The position numbers were made by a program, and so were the translations under genes. A stretch of 10,928 nt of DNA from Spirochaetales bacterium (GTDB lineage: Bacteria; Spirochaetota; Spirochaetia; JABEVK01), in NCBI GenBank assembly GCA_013043995.1, contig JABEVL010000168.1:1-10928 (forward strand), given 5' to 3'. Each line of letters opens with the position of its first letter. Position 1 is the stretch's first letter. Positions 1 to 6,962 of this stretch are shown here, piece by piece. The notes under the pieces are model-generated. The model saw only the letters and a list, made by a program, of their open reading frames with translations. It was not told the DNA's origin and made no database searches.

Positions 1-2260
1 CCAGCGGCGTATCTTTCCAGCCCAATACCTCGGTGAGTTTGACGTGCAAGCAGCAGCCCCCTTCCTCGGGGTAATCCAGTTTCCGCCGCCCCCCCGACGG
101 CAGGACGATCCAGCGGGGAACCGCGGAGTCTAGCCTTTGGCTCCAGTCCCAACCCAGACGTTCCGCCAAGGCGTCCATCAAGCAGCTTTCGGGAAAAAGC
201 TTCCCGTTGTCCCAGTTCAAATGAGGCTCTGCCCAAAGTTCCAACTCGTCCCTCAAGGTTTCGACGGTCCAGCGTTGCCAAGGCGGACCTCCCCTTGCCT
301 TCGCCCAGAAGCGCACCCGGGCCAGCCAGAGGCGCGATTCCTCGGTCCAGGGCAAGGCCGTGAGCCCTTCCTGAGCGCGAACGGCGTCCAACCATGCTTT
401 TCTTACTGTGGACGGGGATTCCTTGAGGGCGACACCTGTTTTTTCGAGCACCAGCGCCCCCAAGCGGCGCGTGCGGAATAACCTGGGGTTCCCTAAAATA
501 TCCTCCGCTTCAAAGCTTGCCAGCGCTCCGTTTTCAGCAATTTTTGCCAGGTCGGCCTCCGACAGGGGTGCCGCGCTGAAGATTTTCCCCACGCCGGATC
601 CCGCGTCGGCTTCGGCCACGGCAAGACAGCGTTCCCTCGCCAGGTCCCCGGTGACCCTGAGGCTCCGGCCTCCTGCCGTCTGGTACTGTGAAACGGGGCC
701 CTGCGGACCTGCTTCGGGGCCCCACTGACGCAGGGCAACTTTTTCTGGATAGGCCCAAGCCAGCAAAAGTCCCACCTTCGACGTTTCGACCGCTCCTTTT
801 TTTACCTCAAGACGGTTCAAAAAAGTCTGAAAGCTTTTCTCGATTCCTGGGTTCGTACCTTCGAGCCTTCGGCGAAAATCGGCGTCACGCACAGAGTCAT
901 CGCGATTTTGAAGAACCGCGGCGATCCGTGCCGCGGTCACACCCGAGCCGATTTGCCTTCCCTTGAGTAGTAGATGCGCTAAGCGCGGCGGTAAGCCCAA
1001 CCGTCCCATTTCACGCCCCAGGTGCGTGGGCTTATGTTGCAAATCCACGGCCTCAAGCCGTTCCAGCAACCCCAACGCCGCGTTCCAGCCCGCGAGAGGC
1101 GGTTCGTCAATCCACGTCAGCTGACCGGGGCCTCCAGACCCCCAAAGCACGGCGTCCAGTACCACGCCCCCAAGGTCAGCCCTGAGGATTTCGGGCTGAG
1201 GAAAAGGTTCCAAGGTCTCACGAAGAGGCCACAGGCGCCAGCAAAGCCCCGGTCCAGTCCTTCCGGCCCGTCCCCGGCGTTGATCAGCGTCCGCCTGGCT
1301 TTCCCGCTCGGTCACCAGACGGTCCAAGTCATTTCGAGCGTCAAACCTGACAAACCTCGACCACCCCGCATCGATCACAAGACTCACGTCGGGAAGCGTC
1401 AAACTCGTTTGGGCCACCGCCGAAGCGAGCACCGTGCGACGGCGGGGCGAAGGCTCAAACAGAGCCGACTGTTGGGAATTCGCCAGCGTACCGTGAAGCA
1501 CGGCAAGAGTTTCCTCACGGCGTTGCGCCTTATCCTCTAGCAAGCCCTTCACGGCCTGGATTTCCCCCCAGCCCGGCAAAAAAACCAAAATTCCGCCGCT
1601 CACAGCCTCCCAGCCGTCTTCAACGGCCCGGGCGGCGGTTTCGATCCAAGGTTCCCCCTCGCGTCCCGGTCTGTAAGTCGTCTGGACGGGGAAGGCCCGG
1701 CCTGGGCTGTGGACCTCGACCGCATCGGGCAAGACACCGCGCGCCGCCCGAACGTCAAGGGTCGCCGACAACAACCCCAGCCGAAGGTCCGGGCGCAGGT
1801 TCCTGCGCACGTCCACACAAAACGCCAGCCCCTCATCGGCGGGCAAGGTTCTCTCATGAAACTCGTCAAAAAGGACAGCTCCTACACCGGGCAGGTCGGC
1901 GTCCTCTGCCAAAAGGCGCAGTAAAACCCCTTCAGTCATCACCTCGATCCGAGTCCGGGGCCCCGCACGGGTTTCCTCGCCTGTACGCCATCCCACGGTT
2001 TGTCCGACGAGCTCGCCCAGAAGCTTGGCCAAGCGGCTGGCCCCCGCGTAGACCGCCAACCGGCGAGGTTCAAGGACAAGCAACTTTTGCCCCTTCAGCC
2101 AGGGCTCATCGAGCATGGCCAAGGGCAAAACCGTCGTCTTGCCGGCTCCGGGTTCCGCCGTCAACAATAAAGGGAGATTTTCAGAGAAGACGCGCCGACA
2201 TTCCGGCAAAAGCGCCAGGATCGGCAGGTCGAGGGACTTGAGGAGGTCCGAAGAAATCAC
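1..2260 (-). CDS. hrpB: ATP-dependent RNA helicase HrpB (3' end outside window)
   Basis: This is a DEAH/RHA-type superfamily 2 helicase. Family members are NTP-driven RNA helicases, but the cellular role of HrpB is poorly defined. I translated most of the frame and found no stop or frameshift across 753 codons. Motifs in order: Walker A AEPGAGKTT (35-43), motif Ia LEPRRLA (63-69), motif II DEFH (132-135), motif III SAT (165-167), motif V LASAVAQTSLT (278-288) and motif VI QRRGRAGR (327-334). A long C-terminal part resembles the HrpB C-terminal domain, including RLDSAVPRWIVLPSG near the window edge. The family is usually about 800-830 residues, so only the last few dozen are missing. The GTG start at 2260 overlaps the stop of the upstream membrane-protein gene as GTGA, suggesting translational coupling; no good ribosome binding site is seen. 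Motif V is unusual: family members normally have TNxAETS here, while this protein has SAVAQTS. The HrpB assignment is firm; full activity is not. Confidence 0.93.
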   Translation of the reverse strand, partial: MISSDLLKSLDLPILALLPECRRVFSENLPLLLTAEPGAGKTTVLPLAMLDEPWLKGQKLLVLEPRRLAVYAGASRLAKLLGELVGQTVGWRTGEETRAGPRTRIEVMTEGVLLRLLAEDADLPGVGAVLFDEFHERTLPADEGLAFCVDVRRNLRPDLRLGLLSATLDVRAARGVLPDAVEVHSPGRAFPVQTTYRPGREGEPWIETAARAVEDGWEAVSGGILVFLPGWGEIQAVKGLLEDKAQRREETLAVLHGTLANSQQSALFEPSPRRRTVLASAVAQTSLTLPDVSLVIDAGWSRFVRFDARNDLDRLVTERESQADADQRRGRAGRTGPGLCWRLWPLRETLEPFPQPEILRADLGGVVLDAVLWGSGGPGQLTWIDEPPLAGWNAALGLLERLEAVDLQHKPTHLGREMGRLGLPPRLAHLLLKGRQIGSGVTAARIAAVLQNRDDSVRDADFRRRLEGTNPGIEKSFQTFLNRLEVKKGAVETSKVGLLLAWAYPEKVALRQWGPEAGPQGPVSQYQTAGGRSLRVTGDLARERCLAVAEADAGSGVGKIFSAAPLSEADLAKIAENGALASFEAEDILGNPRLFRTRRLGALVLEKTGVALKESPSTVRKAWLDAVRAQEGLTALPWTEESRLWLARVRFWAKARGGPPWQRWTVETLRDELELWAEPHLNWDNGKLFPESCLMDALAERLGWDWSQRLDSAVPRWIVLPSGGRRKLDYPEEGGCCLHVKLTEVLGWKDTPL

Positions 2261-2730
2261 AGACCCAGGGTGCGGGAATCCAGCAAGGCCAAGAAGACAC
2301 CCACCAGGGTCAAGGAAAGTAACCACCCCAAAAAGCCCGCATGGATCAGCAAACGCCGTTTAGGCTGTTTGCGCAGGGAACTCCAAGGAAGATCGGTGGC
2401 GATCATCCCGAGCCATCCCACAAAAGAGCCCAGGTAGGTCGTCAACGCGGCAAAGTCTACCCATCCGCGCCAGCGCACCGTGGTGTGCAGGGTCAGAGGA
2501 ATCCAGACCTTGCTGGCTAACTGGTAGAACACCCAAGCAAAAGCGATTGTACCCAAGTAACCGGCAATCATGTTGACGGTTTTCCAGGTACCAACGGACT
2601 CTTGTCTGTAAAGAACGATGAGCTCGGTCGCCGTGACGACCAAGAGCATGGCAAGCGGAAGTCCGAAATAAAAAATTAAATTCCAGGGCTGGTTGGAAGA
2701 AAGAAGCTCCCAAAAATGCGAATCTGGCAT
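2257..2730 (-). CDS. Four-helix integral membrane protein, function unknown
   Basis: I do not recognise this 157-residue protein. It is strongly hydrophobic, with four likely membrane helices at about residues 17-41, 52-72, 91-111 and 126-150. A short polar N-terminus (MPDSHFWELL) and a basic loop (SSLRKQPKRR, 117-126) before the last helix suggest that loop faces the cytoplasm. Conserved-looking polar residues inside helices include E36 in the first and D92 at the start of the third. I chose ATG 2730 because AGGAG lies five bases upstream. An upstream in-frame ATG at 2775 would start inside the predicted -35 element, so it is unlikely. The gene shares a four-base overlap with hrpB downstream and probably forms a two-gene operon with it. 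Sequence features alone do not separate a transporter, a sensor or a structural membrane protein. Confidence 0.8.
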   Translation of the reverse strand: MPDSHFWELLSSNQPWNLIFYFGLPLAMLLVVTATELIVLYRQESVGTWKTVNMIAGYLGTIAFAWVFYQLASKVWIPLTLHTTVRWRGWVDFAALTTYLGSFVGWLGMIATDLPWSSLRKQPKRRLLIHAGFLGWLLSLTLVGVFLALLDSRTLGL

Positions 2731-2746
2731 GGCAACTCCTGGCCCC

Positions 2747-2775
2747 ATTCTCACCCAGGTTGCCCAAGGTGTCAA
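2747..2775 (-). promoter_or_regulatory. Sigma-70-like promoter for the membrane protein and hrpB
   Basis: On the minus strand a perfect -35 TTGACA (2775-2770) is followed after exactly 17 bases by GAGAAT (2752-2747), a four-of-six match to the -10 consensus. Transcription should start near 2740. That places the AGGAG ribosome binding site (2740-2736) almost at the 5' end of the message. The promoter lies just past the efp terminator, which fits an independent transcription unit. Confidence 0.7.
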
Positions 2776-2790
2776 CAGGAGCCAACGAGC

Positions 2791-2824
2791 CCCAAAAACA
2801 CAAAACCCGGCCTGCGCCGGGTTT
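2791..2824 (-). terminator. Rho-independent terminator downstream of efp
   Basis: On the minus strand a nine-base-pair stem, AAACCCGGC paired with GCCGGGTTT (2824-2816 and 2811-2803), closes a four-base loop. It is followed by a T-rich run, TTTTGTGTTTTT, at about 2805-2794. It sits 28 bases after the efp stop codon. The A run on the other arm is not followed by Ts on the plus strand, so it should act mainly in the efp direction. Confidence 0.87.
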
Positions 2825-2852
2825 CAAAAGAAGCCTTGGGAGACAAAAGCCC

Positions 2853-3416
2853 CTACTTCTTGACGCGTTCCTTGTAGGTGCCGTCCCGGGTATCGACGCG
2901 AATCCATTCGCCCTGTTCGCAAAAGAGCGGAATCATGATTTCGTAGCCCGTATCGAGTTTAGCGTGCTTGAGCGAGCGGCCCGAGGTGTCGCCTTTGATT
3001 CCAGGTTCGCAGTAGACAACCTGGCGGTCGACGAGGATGGGAAGTTTAACCGAGACGGGCTTGCCTTCGTAGAAAACGATTTCAACGTCCATCCCCTCGG
3101 AAATGAAGTTGGGGGAGTCTCCCAACTCTTCACGCTCGATCTCGTACTGCTCGTAGGATTCGTTGTCCATGAAATGGAAGGTATCTCCCGTGCTGTACTG
3201 AAAGTTCATCTTCTTGGTGTCCAGGGTGACGTCTTCAAAGGTGTCGGACATACGGTATGCTGCGTCGGCCGTGACTCCAGTCAGGAGGTTCTTGACGCGA
3301 AGTTTGGTCACCGACATGTTGCGGCCCGTTTTGGTTCCTTCTAATTTTTGGACGACCAGAACTTCAGTACCGTTTTTGTAACAGTCGCCGACTCTCAATT
3401 CGGATGCTGCGATCAT
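2853..3416 (-). CDS. efp: Elongation factor P, Arg32 (EarP-modified) type
   Basis: EF-P binds ribosomes stalled on consecutive prolines and promotes peptide bond formation. At 187 residues this protein has the normal length. The three-domain family is recognised from the KNLLTG segment (42-47), the FHFMDNESYEQYEIE stretch, and a C-terminal part with PGIKGDTSGRS and IRVDTRDGTYKERVK. The tip of the domain I loop reads TKTGRNMSV, placing Arg at residue 32, where the E. coli protein has its beta-lysylated Lys34. Arg32 in an SGRN-like loop marks the subfamily that EarP modifies with rhamnose, as in Pseudomonas, and earP lies directly upstream. ATG 3416 is preceded by AGAGGA at good spacing. The 31-base gap to earP indicates co-transcription, and a strong terminator follows. 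The wider sequence (EGMDVEIVFYEG, QVVYCEPGIKGDTSG) also resembles the Pseudomonas form more than the lysine form. Confidence 0.97.
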   Translation of the reverse strand: MIAASELRVGDCYKNGTEVLVVQKLEGTKTGRNMSVTKLRVKNLLTGVTADAAYRMSDTFEDVTLDTKKMNFQYSTGDTFHFMDNESYEQYEIEREELGDSPNFISEGMDVEIVFYEGKPVSVKLPILVDRQVVYCEPGIKGDTSGRSLKHAKLDTGYEIMIPLFCEQGEWIRVDTRDGTYKERVKK

Positions 3417-3447
3417 AATTATTCCTCTCGTATGGGTTGCCCGAAGA

Positions 3448-4596
3448 TTATAGTCGAAAGCGTCCGATAAATTCCAGCAGGGAACGCTCCAAATTCAGAT
3501 GATTTTCAACCCAGTCCGCAAATTGTTCCAGGACAGCCTCCAGCTCAACGCGCCGTTCGAGCAAAATTCCGTAGCGTTCGCGGGCGGGCTCGGTCCAACT
3601 GTCGTACCGACGATCGTTCAAGGACCTGAACTCCCGGCTCCAGGCTTCAAACAAATCTTCTTTTCCCTTGAAAAACGGTTTGGCGACGGCAAGAAAGGCG
3701 TCAACCTTTACCCGTTGGTGGGCGTCGGCCTGAAGGTAGGCGTGCCACAAGAAAGGCTTCCCCGAGAGGACGGCACGAACCCAGGAGTCCTCGCCGCGGA
3801 CGATCAGAAAATCACAGGCCAGCAAAAGTGCGTCAAAAGCCGTCTGCGGCAAAAAGGGAAGTTCTTGAAGGCGGATGTTTTTGGTTCCAGGATGGGCTGC
3901 TATGCTTTGAAAACTGCTCCGCACCCCTTCGGCAGATCGTCCTGACGCAGAAAAAACGACAGCAGTCTGGTCGTTGCTCAAAGACCAGTCGGCCAGATCT
4001 TTCCAGAAGGAGGAGTAATCGTGCTCGTAGGAAAAAACCAGGAGCCAGAGGCTCTTTTCGGCCACGCCGGGCGTCCAACGTTGCTCCAGTGCCCGGCGAA
4101 GGAGCATCCGCTGAGATTTGAGTTTCAAAAACTCAGGATCCAAAAAAACTCCCCCTGTGCGCTCGCTAAACCCGGGCACAAAAAAATACTTTTCGACACC
4201 AGGAACTCCCGTCGGCGAAGGTAGAAGATGGTACTCCTGGGCCCAGGCTTCGGCGGTCAGGTATTCCAGGTGGAGAACAAGACGGCACTTGAGCGCACTC
4301 AAACGGCCCCCGCGAAATGCTTCCTGGTACCAGTCCGGCGGGCTTTCCCCAAAGGCCTCGATCAGAACGTCGGCGTCACCCGGGGCAGCGTCGGGGTCGT
4401 TTCGGCTTTTCTCGACGTCCCAAAAACGAATCTGGGGCAAGGTTTCAGGGACCAAGGCGGTGAAGGTTTCCACGCCCGAGAAAAAAAGGCGCACCCTGAG
4501 GCTTCCGTCGCACAAGACCAAACCCCGGGCCAGCCGCCCTACGACGGCCGCGTCGCCCAAATTGTCGATAATCCGGCAAAAAACGTCGATCAACAA
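3448..4596 (-). CDS. earP: EF-P arginine rhamnosyltransferase EarP
   Basis: EarP (formerly DUF2331) transfers rhamnose from dTDP-L-rhamnose to Arg32 of EF-P, an inverting reaction that activates the factor. The 382-residue protein has the expected two-Rossmann GT-B plan. Seen in the sequence: FCRIIDNLGD at 6-15, whose D11 and D15 match the conserved acidic pair of the family; LHLEYLTAEAW at 109-119; LPSP at 125-128; FFVPGFSERTGG at 138-149; and the donor-binding stretch IVRGEDSWVRA (265-275) with E269, followed by GKPFLWHAYLQADAH. The start is TTG at 4596, or the adjacent TTG at 4593. An in-frame TGA lies upstream and no ATG or GTG intervenes, and the resulting N-terminus fits the family. No clear ribosome binding site is visible. 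Its partner efp follows after 31 bases. Enzymes making dTDP-L-rhamnose are not in the window and must be encoded elsewhere. Confidence 0.95.
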   Translation of the reverse strand: MLIDVFCRIIDNLGDAAVVGRLARGLVLCDGSLRVRLFFSGVETFTALVPETLPQIRFWDVEKSRNDPDAAPGDADVLIEAFGESPPDWYQEAFRGGRLSALKCRLVLHLEYLTAEAWAQEYHLLPSPTGVPGVEKYFFVPGFSERTGGVFLDPEFLKLKSQRMLLRRALEQRWTPGVAEKSLWLLVFSYEHDYSSFWKDLADWSLSNDQTAVVFSASGRSAEGVRSSFQSIAAHPGTKNIRLQELPFLPQTAFDALLLACDFLIVRGEDSWVRAVLSGKPFLWHAYLQADAHQRVKVDAFLAVAKPFFKGKEDLFEAWSREFRSLNDRRYDSWTEPARERYGILLERRVELEAVLEQFADWVENHLNLERSLLEFIGRFRL

Positions 4597-4619
4597 GGCG
4601 ACGAAACCCTGTTTTCTGC

Positions 4620-4627
4620 TGTATATT
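4620..4627. promoter_or_regulatory. Possible overlapping divergent -10 elements between earP and the outer-membrane gene
   Basis: The 42 bases between the divergent start codons contain TGTATATT. Read on the plus strand this gives TATATT (4622-4627), five of six to the -10 consensus. On the minus strand it gives TATACA (4625-4620), four of six. The central TATA is self-complementary, so one site could serve both directions. No convincing -35 was found for either gene. Predicted starts would lie near 4634 (plus) and 4613 (minus), leaving leaders of only a few to about 16 bases. Confidence 0.4.
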
Positions 4628-4638
4628 TCGGTTCAACC

Positions 4639-6327
4639 ATGAAGAAAATCCTTCTTGTCCTTTTTACTTTCTGCACCCTTGGTCTTTCCGCTCAAACACT
4701 GACGGACTTGACCAACCCTGTCTACCATGACCTTGAGGCCTGGGCCAACCAGGGGTACATCCGCATCCTTCCTATGATCAAACCCTACTCGGGGATCCTT
4801 TTGGCTTCCCTTCTCAAAGAAGTCGTCCAGAACGGTGACGCCCAGGCCCAAGAGAAGGCTCGGAGCTACCAAAAGGTCTTTTTCCAGAACCTCACCTACC
4901 CGGACATCCTCCTGTCCCAGGACAGTCTTGCCGGACCCCAAGGATACTACGGACTCACCAGTCTTGATTTTCAGTCCCGCGGCATGCTGGGACCCAACGT
5001 TTATGCCGACGGCCAGTACGGCATCCTGGGGATTCAGACCACCGCCAGCGACCCCCAGCTCGACCCGGCCAACGTTTCGGCCCAGATCGCTCCTGTGTTT
5101 TCCCCCCTCCGCCTCGATTACAAACTTGACAAAACGAGTTTGACCGTCGGCAAGCAGCAACTCGGCGTGACCTTTAACTACGCCACGACCGTCAGTGTCG
5201 GGAACGATGCCGTTTCCTTCCAGACTGGCTACTCCCGGACCTCGATCGATTCCTACGAGGGCGACTCCATCATTTTGAGCCCTCAGGCTTTTGCGGCTCC
5301 CCAGATGACCTTCACTTGGCGTACGCCCGACACGGTTTACCAGTCGCTCTTCATGGCCCTGGACGCCCGGCTTCTCAACGGTCAGGGGGCTGGGTTTCCT
5401 GGCAAGTACCTCAATTTTAGCTCTTTTCAATGGAGAACCCCCTCCCCGCTTGAAATTGACCTTGACCAAACCGTCGTTTACGGCCAGAGGCTCGATCCGG
5501 GTTACTTCATTCCAGGCATCCCCTTTCTCCAGGCTGAAATGTACGGCAATACCGACAACCTTTTTCTGGGTGCCGGTCTTAAATACTTCTTTCCCAACGA
5601 CATCCGCGCCGACGCCCAACTTTACCTCGACGACTTTACCATCGTGAAGTTCTTGGCCGGCAACTTCAACACGGGCTTTAAGGCGGCGGCCAACTTGAAC
5701 CTCGAGTGGACGCCTTCCAAACCCGGACTTTTTAAACAGCTGGGCATCGAGTACACTCTGGTCACGCCCTACACCTACACCCACACGCCCGACTACATCG
5801 ACAACCCCGATGGGGCCAACCTCAGCAACTACATCAACGGTATCGCTGGCGCCTCCGCACCCGTCAACTACCTGGATTACACCACGAACGGGGCGGGTTT
5901 GGGCACCGTCATCGGCCCCAACTCCGACCGCCTGCGGGTGAACGCCAGCCTCAACGGCCCCTGGGATTCGAGCATCACCTCGGAGCTGGCAATGATCCGT
6001 CACGGGAACGCCTCGGCAGGGGCCAACACCGTTTACTACGACTACCTGAACTACACCCAGCCGGGGACGGTATTTGACCCCGGGTACGACATCAATAACG
6101 GCGGTGCTAACAACCTTTATGAAACTCTGAATTTTTTGAATCAGACGACCATCATGACGGTTTTTCAGGCCTCGCTCGGTTTCAAACTTCCTTTTGTTTT
6201 AGGACCTCGCTCCACCCTGACGCCCTACGTCAAGCTCGAGGGGGAATGGTACCGTAACCTCAACGAGGTTGCCGGGGACAACGGCTTTACACCGTTTGTC
6301 TACTTTGGCGGCACCTGGGAATTCTGA
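4639..6327 (+). CDS. Wzi-like outer-membrane beta-barrel protein
   Basis: The 562-residue product starts with a clear signal peptide, MKKILLVLFTFCTLGLSAQT, probably cleaved after SA at residue 18. There is no lipobox. Next comes a helical segment (about 26-62) with VYHDLEAWANQGYI and PMIKPYSG, a pattern seen near the N-terminus of Wzi-type capsule-assembly proteins. The rest shows alternating hydrophobic and aromatic strands separated by Gly-, Asn- and Asp-rich turns. It includes QLYLDDFTIVK (327-337) and GTVIGPNSDRLRV (422-434), and ends in Trp-Glu-Phe with the terminal Phe typical of barrel proteins recognised by BamA. Wzi proteins help attach capsule or exopolysaccharide to the outer membrane, and the polysaccharide genes downstream fit that role. 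The reading frame stays open upstream to 4228, but that part is antisense to earP and the signal peptide fixes ATG 4639. No ribosome binding site precedes this ATG. A general porin-like role is the alternative. Confidence 0.78.
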   Translation: MKKILLVLFTFCTLGLSAQTLTDLTNPVYHDLEAWANQGYIRILPMIKPYSGILLASLLKEVVQNGDAQAQEKARSYQKVFFQNLTYPDILLSQDSLAGPQGYYGLTSLDFQSRGMLGPNVYADGQYGILGIQTTASDPQLDPANVSAQIAPVFSPLRLDYKLDKTSLTVGKQQLGVTFNYATTVSVGNDAVSFQTGYSRTSIDSYEGDSIILSPQAFAAPQMTFTWRTPDTVYQSLFMALDARLLNGQGAGFPGKYLNFSSFQWRTPSPLEIDLDQTVVYGQRLDPGYFIPGIPFLQAEMYGNTDNLFLGAGLKYFFPNDIRADAQLYLDDFTIVKFLAGNFNTGFKAAANLNLEWTPSKPGLFKQLGIEYTLVTPYTYTHTPDYIDNPDGANLSNYINGIAGASAPVNYLDYTTNGAGLGTVIGPNSDRLRVNASLNGPWDSSITSELAMIRHGNASAGANTVYYDYLNYTQPGTVFDPGYDINNGGANNLYETLNFLNQTTIMTVFQASLGFKLPFVLGPRSTLTPYVKLEGEWYRNLNEVAGDNGFTPFVYFGGTWEF

Positions 6328-6962
6328 TGCAACGCCCCGTCCTGGCCGCCCTGTTGGTGTTTCTTGCGGGGGCGCTGTGGTCAGAGTCGCTGGCAGATAT
6401 TTTCTCCCCCTACATCCAACGGGGGGGCGACCAGGTCGTCGCACGAAAGGACGTGGTTAAACTGCTGGAGTGGTCTGCGGACCATACGGCGAACGTGTTT
6501 GACCTGATGGACGAAGCCGGACTTTACCTGAGCAACCGGGGAGTTCGCCTGACGGTTTGGGGTAACGACCTGAGGGCCGCCGTCGCCGGGCGTTTCAAAC
6601 TGGGCGACGCCCGGGTTGACGCGCTATTTCCGCTTGCAAGCCTGATCAGCTTGACGCTGGGTGCCAGGAACGGTCACGAAGGCGAGGTGGAGGTCTTTCT
6701 CACCCAGCCCCATTCTGGCTTTCTGGAACTCGGCGATTTTTCGCTTGCCCAGCATTACGGGTTTAGGAGCTTGGGACCAAAGTCCCTGACGGGTGCTTTT
6801 GGTGTTCATGTCAAAGAAGGCTGGTTGAAGTTTGACCTCGACCAAGTCGACAGGGTGCCGGATCCTACTGGGCACGGAAGCCCCAATTTCATCGCCATCC
6901 ATCTCAAGTTTTTTCCCAGGCCCAAACAATGGCTCATCGAACCGATCACCGTTTTGCCGTGA
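6327..6962 (+). CDS. Secreted protein of unknown function, coupled to the Wzi-like gene
   Basis: I do not recognise this 211-residue protein. It begins with a signal peptide (MQRPVLAALLVFLAGALWSES) that has no cysteine, so it is likely periplasmic or surface-exposed rather than a lipoprotein. A helical-looking segment follows (QVVARKDVVKLLEWSADHTANVFDLMDEAG, roughly residues 36-65). The remainder, with LYLSNRGVRLTVWGN, GEVEVFLTQPHSGFLEL and GWLKFDLDQV, looks mainly beta-strand. There is no obvious catalytic motif. Its ATG overlaps the previous stop codon as TGATG, with a weak GGGA six bases upstream, so translation is probably coupled to the outer-membrane protein. This suggests the two act together at the outer membrane. 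Its 3' end overlaps the convergent glycosyltransferase gene by 17 bases. Confidence 0.82.
   Translation: MQRPVLAALLVFLAGALWSESLADIFSPYIQRGGDQVVARKDVVKLLEWSADHTANVFDLMDEAGLYLSNRGVRLTVWGNDLRAAVAGRFKLGDARVDALFPLASLISLTLGARNGHEGEVEVFLTQPHSGFLELGDFSLAQHYGFRSLGPKSLTGAFGVHVKEGWLKFDLDQVDRVPDPTGHGSPNFIAIHLKFFPRPKQWLIEPITVLP

Noticed and set aside
137..1540. Several plus-strand open frames of 92-172 codons
   Set aside because: All lie antisense to the continuous hrpB frame, which I followed codon by codon and which carries the helicase motifs.
2760..3344. A 194-codon plus-strand frame across efp
   Set aside because: It is the codon-complement shadow of efp; the efp protein on the minus strand is unambiguous.
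4228..4638. A possible 137-residue N-terminal extension of the outer-membrane protein
   Set aside because: It is antisense to earP in the codon-complementary frame, and the signal peptide beginning at 4639 marks the true start.
4633..6003. A 456-codon open frame on the minus strand inside the outer-membrane protein gene
   Set aside because: Its codons are exact complements of the sense codons. It stays open because the sense gene avoids TTA, CTA and TCA, as expected for C-rich third positions. Its protein is a low-complexity Val/Gly-rich sequence with no family resemblance.
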